A stretch of 23,950 nt of DNA, taken from the NCBI GenBank assembly GCA_947447835.1, contig CANFLP010000014.1, positions 1-23,950 of the forward strand, given 5' to 3'. Position numbers and translations under genes: made by a program. Under the pieces are notes generated by a model. The model was not told the origin of the DNA. It did no database searches and saw only the letters and a program-made list of their open reading frames with translations. This document shows, piece by piece, positions 9,103 to 17,334 of the stretch; the first letter of the stretch is position 1, and the number at the start of each line of letters is the position of its first letter. The DNA comes from Bacteroidota bacterium (GTDB lineage: Bacteria; Bacteroidota; Bacteroidia; Chitinophagales; Chitinophagaceae).

Positions 9103-11168
9103 TCTCTTTTTTCTATAGTCCATTTCCAACCAAGTGCAATGCTGCGTGGCTCCCCAATATAATAGGAGTACGCAGCATTTCCTTTTACGCTAAAGTTTTT
9201 TGTAGCCATGGTAGCATAATAAGCATTACCTATATTTAACAAGTGTAACCAAAAAGTTGATTTATTCATTTGATAGTTGAATCTAATATTTACAACATCA
9301 AATCCTGGATATTTTGTTGCATTTGTTTCGTCCATAAAATAATCCGACTGATGTTGCCATTCGGCTAAGGCACTCAATTTGTTATTTATTTTCCAAATAC
9401 TGCTTAAGTTGTTCCAAAAATTGGGTGCAGCGCTCATTTCTTTACCACTTACATCTACTCCTTTAATATTTGTACTTGTATAAGTATGTTTTGCAAAAGT
9501 GCCATTCCAATTAAATTCAATTTTCTTATCTGCTTTATATTTTATAGTGTATTCTATACCAATATGATTCGTGCTGCCCGCATTTTGATTTAGGTTTACT
9601 CCGTCAGACTGTCTTACTGAAATGATTTCATTTCGACCCATCATTTGATACATACTTATTTCTGTGTACCATTTTTTCTTTTGATACCAGATGCCAATCT
9701 CCTTATTGCTAAAGGATTGTGGCAGTAGATAAGGCACGCGAACCGCATTATACATTTCGGTTATTTGTGGTGGTACAAAACCCTCCCCATAATTTATATA
9801 ACCACCCCATTTATTATTATTATAGGTAAATCCAATTTTAGGCGTAAACTGTTTGAAATAATTATTAGAAGATGGTGTACCTGTTGTCAATTTATTATTG
9901 AATAGATAGTCAAATTGATCGTAACGGACTGTTGCATTCATTTTGATAGCATGGCTTATGCTAGTTATTAGATTAATGTAAACAGCCTTATTTAAGATAT
10001 TAGATGTGTAATAGCTTAATAGAGAGTCGCGTATGGGAAAACTGTATTTAGTGTATTTACCAATAGCTGTGTCCTTAAATATATCGATATAATGGGCGTT
10101 AAAATGCTGATGGCTAATGTCTAATACGCCACCAAATACTAATTTGCTTTGTAGTTCAGGAAGTTGGATTGCTTGTTGTAAGTCTATTACAATCGAATTA
10201 AAATGATTGCTATTAATTTGTCCTTTGAATTTTGTGAGATTGCTAGTAGATGCAATTGAATAAGTTGGATTTTGATCCATCGTATTATTCCTATACATGA
10301 AGTTCAATATACTAGCATTATTTTTATTCCATTGATAGTTTAGTTTTTGCCTAAATCTTAATGCATTTATTTTTCGATAGGTAAATGTTTGTAGTGAACT
10401 AAAATTATGTTGAAAAAAATGAACGCTATCAACCGATCCCGTCATTTGAGCATTATAGTTGATGTATTGTAAGGATTGGAATCCACTTATTTTTTTTGTT
10501 ATTGAAAAGTCATGTCTCACACTCAACGCCTTTTTGTAATAATTGCTATAATCAATAGGGCCACCTTGTTGATCCGACCAACTTGTATTCATAGTCCAGC
10601 CTCCTTTTGAATTGGAACTTGATAAGCTTAAGTCAAGCTGTTTAAGTCCTAAGGAGTTAACCTGACTTCGAAATTGAACCAGGGGCATGTTAATTGTTGC
10701 CTCGGAGATAAAGTTTAATACCCCACCAATCGCCTCGGCACCATATAATGCAGATGCGGGTCCCTTTATAATTTCAATATGCCCAATATTGTTCGTGTTA
10801 ATTTCAATTAAGGCATTATTACTAAATAGACCACTTGTTCTAATTGGCATTCCATCTTCTAAATACAAATAGAGCCCTTTTAAGGAAATGGGTTGTCTAA
10901 TTGCCATCATATGCTGTTCATTGCCAATACTAGGCATATACACTCCACTCACTGAATTTAAAAGGAAGTCAATCCTGCTGGCATTGGTTTCCTTCATGCT
11001 TTTTGTACTTATGGTGGAAATGGCAATGGGAGATTCGATTCTACGCTCATTAAATTTACTAGCCGTAACCACCACGGTGCCCAATTGATTAAATGAACTA
11101 TCCTGAGCAAGGCCTTGTGCATTTATAAATAGTAATAAAATAGATAATAGGCCTAAACAAAACTTCAT
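9099..11168 (-). CDS. TonB-dependent receptor
   Basis: A 689-residue outer-membrane active-transport receptor without the carboxypeptidase-like N-domain. Signal peptide residues 1-21 end GLAQ. A TonB-box-like stretch GTVVVTASKFNER is followed by the plug (about 30-155) with the family signature IEIIKGPASALYGAEAIGGVLNFIS. The remainder is a 22-strand-type barrel with GFVPPQITEMYNAV in the place of the FRAP-like motif. It resembles the BtuB/CirA-like receptors, which take up vitamin B12 or iron complexes, but the ligand cannot be told from sequence. It diverges from the M24 peptidase gene with a 58-bp shared upstream region, and converges on the GLPGLI gene with a 4-bp overlap of the two ends. 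No substrate-binding lipoprotein is adjacent, so its partner may lie elsewhere. Confidence 0.88.
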   Translation of the reverse strand: MKFCLGLLSILLLFINAQGLAQDSSFNQLGTVVVTASKFNERRIESPIAISTISTKSMKETNASRIDFLLNSVSGVYMPSIGNEQHMMAIRQPISLKGLYLYLEDGMPIRTSGLFSNNALIEINTNNIGHIEIIKGPASALYGAEAIGGVLNFISEATINMPLVQFRSQVNSLGLKQLDLSLSSSNSKGGWTMNTSWSDQQGGPIDYSNYYKKALSVRHDFSITKKISGFQSLQYINYNAQMTGSVDSVHFFQHNFSSLQTFTYRKINALRFRQKLNYQWNKNNASILNFMYRNNTMDQNPTYSIASTSNLTKFKGQINSNHFNSIVIDLQQAIQLPELQSKLVFGGVLDISHQHFNAHYIDIFKDTAIGKYTKYSFPIRDSLLSYYTSNILNKAVYINLITSISHAIKMNATVRYDQFDYLFNNKLTTGTPSSNNYFKQFTPKIGFTYNNNKWGGYINYGEGFVPPQITEMYNAVRVPYLLPQSFSNKEIGIWYQKKKWYTEISMYQMMGRNEIISVRQSDGVNLNQNAGSTNHIGIEYTIKYKADKKIEFNWNGTFAKHTYTSTNIKGVDVSGKEMSAAPNFWNNLSSIWKINNKLSALAEWQHQSDYFMDETNATKYPGFDVVNIRFNYQMNKSTFWLHLLNIGNAYYATMATKNFSVKGNAAYSYYIGEPRSIALGWKWTIEKRD

Positions 11169-11173
11169 AAATG

Positions 11174-11181
11174 CAAATTTA
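11174..11181 (-). promoter_or_regulatory. -7 element (TAnnTTTG) of the 689-aa TonB receptor gene
   Basis: On the minus strand TAAATTTG matches the -7 consensus exactly and is separated from the ATG at 11168 by only 5 nt, so the transcript is predicted to be leaderless or nearly so. The -33 element is weak. Confidence 0.5.
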
Positions 11182-11226
11182 GTAGTTAATTTAGTTCTTA
11201 CCTATTAAGCCTAATAATTACATTAT

Positions 11227-12516
11227 ATGAGAAAAATATTTACAACAATATTGTTGACTTGTTTGTTGCTGGTTGCAAATGCCCAAGTTAAAACAGTAAG
11301 ACAACAGGCCGATATTATCAATGAATTATTGTCAGACAGAATCAATAATTTATTACCCCAACTAATGACTAGTACTAAGTTGGATTGTTGGGTGATGATG
11401 ACCAGAGAATATAATGAAGACCCAATTGTTAAAACATTTTTACCTGCTGAATGGTTGGCTGCAAGACGTAGAACCATTTTGGTTTTTTATAATAATGCTA
11501 AAACCGGTAAGCTTGAAAAATACGCAGTAGCCAGATATCCCGTGGGAAAAGAAATTACTGCAGCGTGGGATGTAGAAAATACACCTAATCAATGGGAAGC
11601 CCTAATACAATTAATTCAAAAAATAAATCCAAACAAAATTGCTCTAAATTTTTCAGAAGATTTTGCACATGCCGATGGCCTAGACCATACAGAATATAAA
11701 GCGTTTATGAGCTATTTGCCAAAAGGGGAACATGCTAAAGTAGTTTCAGCTGAACCATTAGCAGTGGCTTGGCTAGAAACAAGAACTGCTAAGGAAATGG
11801 CGTACTATCCAATTCTTTTGGAAATCACCCACGCTATAATCAAAGAGGGTTTTAGCAATAAGGTTATAAAAGTAGATCAAACAACCACAAACGATTTGGA
11901 ATGGTGGTTTAGACAAAAATTGAGTGATATGGGATTATCCACCTGGTTTCATCCATCTGTTGAAATTCAAAGACGAATAACTAATACAAAGGATGAAGTT
12001 ATTCATAGAGGCGACTTTTTACATGTTGATTTTGGAATAAGTTATTTGCGACTTAATTCGGATGTTCAAGAACAAGCCTATGTATTATTAGCAAACGAAA
12101 AAGAAGTGCCAAGTGAATTGCAAGATGCATTTGGTAAAACTAATCGTCTACAAGATATACTCACTAATAGTTTTGTAATTGGAAAGTCTGGGAATGAAAT
12201 TTTAGCGACTGCATTAAGTACTGCAAAAGCAGAAGGAATAAAGCCTAGTATATATACACATCCAATTGGATTTCATGGGCATGCAGCTGGACCAACTATC
12301 GGCATGTGGGATATGCAAAATGGAGTACCTGGTTCGGGTGATTATAAAATGCATGCAAACACATGCTATTCGATTGAGTTAAATGCAATGCACGCCATTA
12401 AGGGATGGGATGCACCAGTGCGCGTAGCATTAGAGCAAAATGGATTCTTTGATGGCAGCTCTTTTAAATATATTGACGATCGCCAACATAAAGTAATTCC
12501 AATTTCATTTAAGTAA
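11227..12516 (+). CDS. Secreted M24 family metallopeptidase (Xaa-Pro aminopeptidase-like)
   Basis: A 429-residue exported peptidase of the pita-bread fold, whose members remove N-terminal residues, often before proline, or cleave proline dipeptides. Signal peptide residues 1-19 end ANAQ. Residues about 25-180 form a creatinase/prolidase-like N-terminal domain (LDCWVMMTREYNEDP), and residues about 185-425 the catalytic domain. All five dinuclear-metal ligands can be placed: Asp268 (HVDFG), Asp279 (NSDVQE), His345 (THPIG), Glu384 (SIELN) and Glu403 (ALEQN); His352 (GHAAG) fits the second active-site His. Export is unusual for bacterial M24 enzymes in general but common in Bacteroidota. It diverges from the 689-residue receptor gene. 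Dipeptide or peptide nutrition is a reasonable guess at its role. Confidence 0.9.
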   Translation: MRKIFTTILLTCLLLVANAQVKTVRQQADIINELLSDRINNLLPQLMTSTKLDCWVMMTREYNEDPIVKTFLPAEWLAARRRTILVFYNNAKTGKLEKYAVARYPVGKEITAAWDVENTPNQWEALIQLIQKINPNKIALNFSEDFAHADGLDHTEYKAFMSYLPKGEHAKVVSAEPLAVAWLETRTAKEMAYYPILLEITHAIIKEGFSNKVIKVDQTTTNDLEWWFRQKLSDMGLSTWFHPSVEIQRRITNTKDEVIHRGDFLHVDFGISYLRLNSDVQEQAYVLLANEKEVPSELQDAFGKTNRLQDILTNSFVIGKSGNEILATALSTAKAEGIKPSIYTHPIGFHGHAAGPTIGMWDMQNGVPGSGDYKMHANTCYSIELNAMHAIKGWDAPVRVALEQNGFFDGSSFKYIDDRQHKVIPISFK

Positions 12517-12535
12517 CACATTCATAGCAATAAAA

Positions 12536-12558
12536 AAGCCCCTGCAATGCAAGGGCTT
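12536..12558 (-). terminator. Terminator hairpin between convergent genes
   Basis: Stem AAGCCC/GGGCTT plus inner TGC/GCA with one mismatch and an AAT loop. Six A residues before the stem give a T-run on the minus strand, so it best serves the isoamylase-domain gene at 12596-12883. It may also help end the M24 gene, whose stop is 20 bp away, although the plus-strand T-run is poor. Confidence 0.75.
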
Positions 12559-12595
12559 CTCAATCGATTATATTCTTTATTTAAAACCAAATCCT

Positions 12596-12883
12596 TTATA
12601 CTGTTACAACACTATTTGTTGTTCCAAAAACATTTGCTGCTTGGTGTTCCGCTTGCTCATCATTTAACCAAATTTTCTTGTCGGCAAAATATTTAAACTC
12701 ATGCGTAGATTCTTTTGGTAAGTTTACTTCTGCAGTAAATACACCATCTTTTTTCTTTGTCATAGACAAGCCCTTTTTCCACTCATTATTTAAACCTAAA
12801 ATATCCACTTTTTTTGCTTCAGCATTTAAAGTGAATTTAACTTTTACGTAGTCCTTAGTTTTGAAATATTTTTTCTCAATCAT
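12596..12883 (-). CDS. Isoamylase early-set (glycogen-binding-like) domain protein
   Basis: A 95-residue cytoplasmic protein made of one immunoglobulin-like early-set domain of the AMPK-beta/CBM48 type. Visible family features are VKVKFTLNAEAKKVDILGLNNEWKK near the start, the loop with a Trp in NNEW, and FKYFADKKIWLNDEQAE, corresponding to the F.Y..DG.W..D pattern of such domains. Stand-alone copies of this size are common in Bacteroidota and are annotated by their domain only; alpha-glucan binding is implied by homology but not shown. No signal peptide or catalytic domain is present. It stands alone between terminators on the minus strand. A possible -7 element (TACCTTTT, minus strand, 12920-12927) lies about 37 nt upstream. 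Confidence 0.85.
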   Translation of the reverse strand: MIEKKYFKTKDYVKVKFTLNAEAKKVDILGLNNEWKKGLSMTKKKDGVFTAEVNLPKESTHEFKYFADKKIWLNDEQAEHQAANVFGTTNSVVTV

Positions 12884-13013
12884 AGTAGTATGTTTTCTAC
12901 TCTTAATACCATTTCTTTAAAAAGGTAACCCTGATTCATTTAAATATATTAGGATGCTAACTAACGATATGTTATTTATATACCGCAATCGTTTGTAATG
13001 CATTATGCAAAAA

Positions 13014-13042
13014 AAAAATCCCTCGAATTTCGAGGGATTTTT
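13014..13042 (-). terminator. Intrinsic terminator of the phosphate transporter operon
   Basis: A perfect 12-bp stem AAAAATCCCTCG/CGAGGGATTTTT closes a 5-nt loop and is flanked by an A-run that becomes a T-run on the minus strand. It lies 28 bp past the PiT stop codon. Confidence 0.9.
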
Positions 13043-13070
13043 AAAGTAGAATTTAAGTATGTAAAAACCC

Positions 13071-14783
13071 TTATTTTAAAAGGTAGTTAACAATCATGTA
13101 AGTAACAGCAGCTAATACAGCACTCACTGGAATGGTTAATATCCATGCCCATAATAAGTTAGTAGTCACACCCCATCTAACGGCACTTAAACGCTTAGTT
13201 GCACCAACGCCAATTATAGATCCTGTAATAGTATGTGTTGTTGAAACCGGAATACCCATTTGACCAGTAAAGAATAAAGTAAAAGCACCAGCAGTTTCTG
13301 CAGCAACACCTTCAAGAGGAGTTACTTTGGTAATTTTAGATCCCATAGTTTTTACAATTTTCCAACCCCCGCTCATTGTTCCCAATCCAATGGCTAAATA
13401 ACAAGCCACAGGCACCCAGCTTGGTAATTGGCCAAAGTCCTGAATAGTTCCATTGGCAATTAATGCAGCTCCAATAATACCCATTACTTTTTGAGCATCA
13501 TTACCGCCATGTCCAATACTAAAAGCAGCAGAGCTAAACAATTGTAATTTCTTAAACATATTTGCAACTGTATATGCTGTTGGTGTTTTAATTTTCTCAA
13601 CAAATAAATACACTAACATAAATAGTATAGACGCCCCTATGATACCGTATTCTATAATAGAGTTATCTGCTTTGTCAATTTCACCAGCTAGTGTTTTTTC
13701 GATATTGAACTTTTCAATTTTAGCCTTAACCTTTTCTACATTATTTGGTTGAATTGGATAGATTGCATTCATCGCTACAATAGCAGAATCAGCACTTATT
13801 GTATGTGCTAGATATAATTTTAAAGGTTCTTTATAACCTTCGGTTTTGTCTTTAGCAATATCATAGACAGCCTTAACTTCTTTGTTTTCTGGTGCTTTTG
13901 CTTCCATAACTAAAAAGTCATTTGCGTTTCTTGCAGCATCTTTTATTTTACTAGCTGCTACATTTTTCACCCACCCACTATCATTAGCAATTTTTGCAAT
14001 TTGATTAGCGCCTAACTTGTCGTATTGGCTTAAATAGGGGTTAATGTGCTCGTATGTTTCAGTTGCCTTTGCTAGTTTTTCTTCATTCAATTTTAATTTA
14101 GCAATTATTATAGTATCTCCTTCATGGTGTGTTAAATCTTCTTTTAAAGATTTAACCTCTTTGCTATACTTATCTATGCCATAAAACTTTTGTACGTTTT
14201 CGTGAATTTTTTGATCTTCAAAACGGTCAAACATTAATATGGTAGCTAATGTAGCTAATGAAATGATCACCAATCTCCACCAGATATTACGCATGATAGT
14301 CACAAGGGTAATAAATACTGAAATGATGATACCTATAATAGGAGCCAAGAAAATAAATAATATGGTTTTTAAAATGGTATCAGCATCTACAATTTTTGAC
14401 CAAGAGTAATCAAGGCCTTTAATCATAAGAGCATGTGCAATAGCTGCACCAGCAAATCCACCTATTAATGTGTGCGATGATGATGAAGGGATACCATACC
14501 ACCATGTAAGAAGATTCCAAAATATGGCAGCTAATAGTCCAGAAAAAATTACAGGTAAGGTAATAAAGTCCTTGTATACTGTTTTGCTAATAGAGTTAGC
14601 TACAGCGTGGTCTTTGAAAATCCAATAAGCAACAGCATTAAACAAAGCCGCCCATAATACCGCCTGAAGTGGTGTAAGCACTTTAGTAGAAACCACGGTT
14701 GCAATTGAGTTTGCAGCATCGTGGAAACCATTGATATAGTCAAAAATAAGCGCAAGCGCTATAATGATAATTAATAAAGTCAT
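13071..14783 (-). CDS. Inorganic phosphate transporter, PiT family
   Basis: A 570-residue inner-membrane carrier that co-transports phosphate (often as a metal-phosphate complex) with a cation. The two inverted PiT signatures are present: DYINGFHDAANSIATVV at about 15-31 and SIGHGGNDAQKVMGII at about 419-434. There are roughly ten hydrophobic segments. Between the two halves (about 195-375) lies a large hydrophilic, Lys/Glu- and Ala-rich, probably helical insert, which makes this protein longer than the approximately 500 residues of E. coli PitA. The start MTLLIIIIALALIFDYINGF places the first membrane segment at the very N-terminus, as in the family. It follows the DUF47 gene by 11 nt, the classic arrangement in which the PhoU-like protein tunes the transporter. 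Confidence 0.95.
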   Translation of the reverse strand: MTLLIIIIALALIFDYINGFHDAANSIATVVSTKVLTPLQAVLWAALFNAVAYWIFKDHAVANSISKTVYKDFITLPVIFSGLLAAIFWNLLTWWYGIPSSSSHTLIGGFAGAAIAHALMIKGLDYSWSKIVDADTILKTILFIFLAPIIGIIISVFITLVTIMRNIWWRLVIISLATLATILMFDRFEDQKIHENVQKFYGIDKYSKEVKSLKEDLTHHEGDTIIIAKLKLNEEKLAKATETYEHINPYLSQYDKLGANQIAKIANDSGWVKNVAASKIKDAARNANDFLVMEAKAPENKEVKAVYDIAKDKTEGYKEPLKLYLAHTISADSAIVAMNAIYPIQPNNVEKVKAKIEKFNIEKTLAGEIDKADNSIIEYGIIGASILFMLVYLFVEKIKTPTAYTVANMFKKLQLFSSAAFSIGHGGNDAQKVMGIIGAALIANGTIQDFGQLPSWVPVACYLAIGLGTMSGGWKIVKTMGSKITKVTPLEGVAAETAGAFTLFFTGQMGIPVSTTHTITGSIIGVGATKRLSAVRWGVTTNLLWAWILTIPVSAVLAAVTYMIVNYLLK

Positions 14784-14794
14784 CGGGTGTTAAA

Positions 14795-15442
14795 TTAAGC
14801 GTACTTGATAATGATAGATTCAATTACATTAGAAACGTCTTCAATCTTATCAGTTGCAATTTCTAAAACTTGATAGATCTCTCTTTTCTTAATAACTTCT
14901 TTGAAATCATTTTCTTGCTCAAATAACTTCTCAATACTCATATCAAATACATCATCAGCTTGGTTCTCGATGCTATTTACTTTAATCATAGCTTCGGTCA
15001 TTTCCTTAATATTTTTCATGTTACGTAATCCCATTACTGCTTTCTTAGTTTCAGCAGTACCTTGTAAAATTAGTTCGGCTAATTTGTGGATACCAGTATC
15101 ATTAGGGTTTACTTTATAGAAATTAATTTTTTTAGCAGAAGCATAAATATAGTCAGCGATATCATCCAACGAAGTTGCTAAGTAGTGAATATCCTCTCTG
15201 TCAAATGGAGTGATGAAATTTCTGCCTAATTCTGTAAAAATATTATGAGTTAAATCGTCATTTTTGTGTTCTAGGTTTTCAATTTGAGCCAAAATGTTTG
15301 CTCTTACATCGGCATCTGGCTCGTTTACCATCTCCTTTAATTTTTCACCCATTTGATGTACATGCTCAGAAACATCTTCAAATAATTGAAAAAATACTCT
15401 GTCCTTTGGTAAGAAAATCTTCATGATTGAATTAAAGTCCAT
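14795..15442 (-). CDS. DUF47 family PhoU-like phosphate transport regulator
   Basis: A 215-residue cytoplasmic, all-helical protein of the DUF47 (PF01865) family, related to PhoU. The pattern FLPKDRVFFQLFEDVSEHV at the N-terminus, LTHNIFTELGRNFITPFDRED in the middle and DKIEDVSNVIESIIIKYA at the end are family hallmarks, including the Asp/Glu clusters (FDREDIHYL, DDIADYIY, DKIEDV) that bind metal clusters in PhoU-like proteins. ATG 15442 (MDFNSIMK) is preferred over the internal ATG 15424 because residues before the FLPKD stretch are usual in the family. It is the first gene of a two-gene operon with PiT, 11 nt apart, and presumably acts on that transporter. It does not need a pst system, and none is seen here. 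Confidence 0.93.
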   Translation of the reverse strand: MDFNSIMKIFLPKDRVFFQLFEDVSEHVHQMGEKLKEMVNEPDADVRANILAQIENLEHKNDDLTHNIFTELGRNFITPFDREDIHYLATSLDDIADYIYASAKKINFYKVNPNDTGIHKLAELILQGTAETKKAVMGLRNMKNIKEMTEAMIKVNSIENQADDVFDMSIEKLFEQENDFKEVIKKREIYQVLEIATDKIEDVSNVIESIIIKYA

Positions 15443-15821
15443 AACTAAATTTTTGTGGTTGATTGTAGGTTGTAAAGTTGCCGTTTTAGGTATGAATATA
15501 TATTAATTCTAGATTACTAAATTGTTAACAAATGGATTGATTTGGTCCAATATTAAGCTTACAAGACAGCGTGATTAATCCCTATGAGATATTGAAAGGT
15601 GTGTGGCTTAGCAGTACAAATGAAAAAGGGAAGCGGTTGCCCACTTCCCTTTTTATAAAATCCATAGCTTTCCCCCAAAAGCTGATACAATTTGGCATAA
15701 ATTAGGATAGTGAACATATTAATGCGTTACCGTTTGGGTGGTGTAATAGGTTATTTCTTATCTTTAATTAGTTTATTATCTAATATAATACGTTACTTTC
15801 CTATTAATATATTGAAAAACA
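15443..15821. other. Divergent 379-bp intergenic region with orphan hairpin
   Basis: This is the largest gene-free stretch. It separates the DUF47 gene (minus) from the Kelch membrane protein (plus), so it should hold two promoters. I find no exact TAnnTTTG on either side. It contains a perfect 10-bp palindrome TTGTTAACAA (15522-15531), a near-consensus -7 (TTGATTTG, plus strand, 15537-15544) and a strong terminator-like hairpin (15623-15654) that belongs to neither flanking gene. No convincing ORF is present. Confidence 0.7.
15623..15654. terminator. Orphan intrinsic terminator in a divergent intergenic region
   Basis: Perfect 11-bp stem AAAAAGGGAAG/CTTCCCTTTTT around a 10-nt loop that can pair further (GG with CC). 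Both strands end in a T-run. Because the flanking genes point away from it, it terminates neither; it may end a small RNA or insulate the two promoters. Confidence 0.8.
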
Positions 15822-17228
15822 ATGAGTTATACTTTTAATCGATACAGTACTTTTCTGATAGTTTTATTTACAATTTACTCCCTTAATTCAAGTGCCCAAG
15901 GTTTGGATAGTCTATATAATGTTCCAAATAATCCCTTTTTGGCACAAATTCTAAAATTAAGAGACTTTAATATGGATGTTAGTTTGTCCCAAGAAACTAG
16001 CCCCCTGCCCTTATCTCATACTATGTTAGCTTCAAATGCACAACATTTAATAAAAAATGGGTCCGATATTTATATTTTAATCGAGCAAACAGGCTTCATT
16101 TATAAGCTAATTAGCTATGATTCAGCAAATTGCGTTTATAGAAGAATTGACCACACAATCAATTTGAACTATAATATTAACTGTACAGCCTTCTTTTATC
16201 AAAATCAGTTATATAGTTATGGGGGATATGGTTTTTGGAAGAACAATGGTCATTTGAGAAAATTCAATTTTGAAGATAGCGAATGGGATATTACACCATT
16301 AAATAAAGAGGTAATTTCTACCCAATATGTATGGTTTGATGAAAAACAGGGTAAACTATATGTTCCTTTTCAAAGGATTATTAATGCAGGAATTGAAGGA
16401 GCCGAAAATATTAAAGGAGTTCCAGATTATGCAAGCTATAATTTAGATTTAAAAACCCGTAAATGGGAAAAGCTGGGTGATTTAGAAAGTGCTACTAAAG
16501 AGCTAGTCCAATCAGATGCTGCAACGGGTGCATTTTTAAAATATACCAATGGCTTGTTACATTTAGTACATGATGGAGCCTATTTATTTGATTTTGCACA
16601 CAATAAAATATACAAATCAAGGAACTCGGATTTAAATCAGTTTTTAATAAGACGGGCCTCTTTTGTAAATATGTTTATTTATAAAGGAAATATATATAGT
16701 TACAGTGTAGGTAATAAAACTTTTAATGTGTATCCATTTAAACTCACTGACTTTGAATTGCTAAAGTCGAATATGTGGAGTTCTGAAATACGACTATATT
16801 ATATCTTTTTAGCCATAATCACTATAATCCTCATAGTAGCAGGGTCTGTTTGGTTATTTAACAGAAGTGTAAGAATTAAGATAGAAGCGGCTCAATTAAA
16901 AATATTAAAAAGTAAATCTGTTACTCAAGCATTTATTGGCACAGAAGTCTCACTTATTAATTTGCTATTATCATCAACTTTAAAAAACGTGAATGTTGAA
17001 ATTCATCAAATAAATCATGTTTTAGGGATAAAGGACAAAAATATTGGACTTCAGAAAAAAGTGCGTAGTGATGTAATGAATGCCATTAATGATAAATATG
17101 AGTTTATAACACAATCTAATGTGATGCTTATTGGGAGCACTAGAAAATTAGATGATAAGCGTTTTTATGAATATTTTATTAATCCTACAGAGGTAAAGAC
17201 AATTCAAAGAATTTTAGAAAATAATTAA
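15822..17228 (+). CDS. Membrane-anchored Kelch-like propeller protein with cytoplasmic, possibly DNA-binding tail
   Basis: A 468-residue protein I do not recognise as a named family. Residues 1-25 are a signal peptide or signal anchor ending SSAQ. Residues about 30-310 look like a beta-propeller with Kelch-type blades: LYSYGGYGFWKNNGHLRKF followed by SEW (130-155), and YNLDLKTRKWEKLGDL (206-221). A single hydrophobic helix spans about 325-346 and is followed by Arg/Lys (NRSVRIKIEAAQLK), so the last 120 residues should be cytoplasmic. That tail reads as helices at about 373-385, 391-402 and 408-426, then a strand-turn-strand (432-453), compatible with a winged helix; this is inference. No kinase, phosphoacceptor or sigma/anti-sigma motif is visible. 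It sits 106 bp upstream of the TonB receptor/HmuY pair on the same strand, so it may sense an extracytoplasmic ligand and control those genes. Confidence 0.7.
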   Translation: MSYTFNRYSTFLIVLFTIYSLNSSAQGLDSLYNVPNNPFLAQILKLRDFNMDVSLSQETSPLPLSHTMLASNAQHLIKNGSDIYILIEQTGFIYKLISYDSANCVYRRIDHTINLNYNINCTAFFYQNQLYSYGGYGFWKNNGHLRKFNFEDSEWDITPLNKEVISTQYVWFDEKQGKLYVPFQRIINAGIEGAENIKGVPDYASYNLDLKTRKWEKLGDLESATKELVQSDAATGAFLKYTNGLLHLVHDGAYLFDFAHNKIYKSRNSDLNQFLIRRASFVNMFIYKGNIYSYSVGNKTFNVYPFKLTDFELLKSNMWSSEIRLYYIFLAIITIILIVAGSVWLFNRSVRIKIEAAQLKILKSKSVTQAFIGTEVSLINLLLSSTLKNVNVEIHQINHVLGIKDKNIGLQKKVRSDVMNAINDKYEFITQSNVMLIGSTRKLDDKRFYEYFINPTEVKTIQRILENN

Positions 17229-17319
17229 TGGCAAAGCTCAATTGTCATAGTAATGTCAAATTATGCTACTTAAAATGTAATTAGTAGTTGCATGTTTTAA
17301 TTTCTCTAAAGCATTGGTG

Positions 17320-17327
17320 CACCTTTG
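17320..17327 (+). promoter_or_regulatory. -7-like element of the HmuY-linked TonB receptor gene
   Basis: CACCTTTG differs from the -7 consensus TAnnTTTG only in its first base and ends 7 nt before the ATG at 17335, giving a predicted leader of 0-3 nt. The -33 element is weak. Confidence 0.4.
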
Positions 17328-17334
17328 TGCTAGG

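Noticed and set aside
15571..15705. 44-codon GTG-started frame in the 379-bp intergenic region
   Set aside because: It runs through the terminator hairpin, has no ribosome site or recognisable composition, and is within chance length for this base content.
16920..17228. Histidine kinase or LuxR-type output domain in the Kelch membrane protein
   Set aside because: No H-box, ATP-binding N/G boxes or LuxR helix-turn-helix pattern is visible in the tail; a winged helix remains only a hypothesis.
17314..17334. Upstream TTG start for the HmuY-linked TonB receptor
   Set aside because: It adds seven residues before an otherwise typical MKK signal peptide and lies on the predicted promoter.
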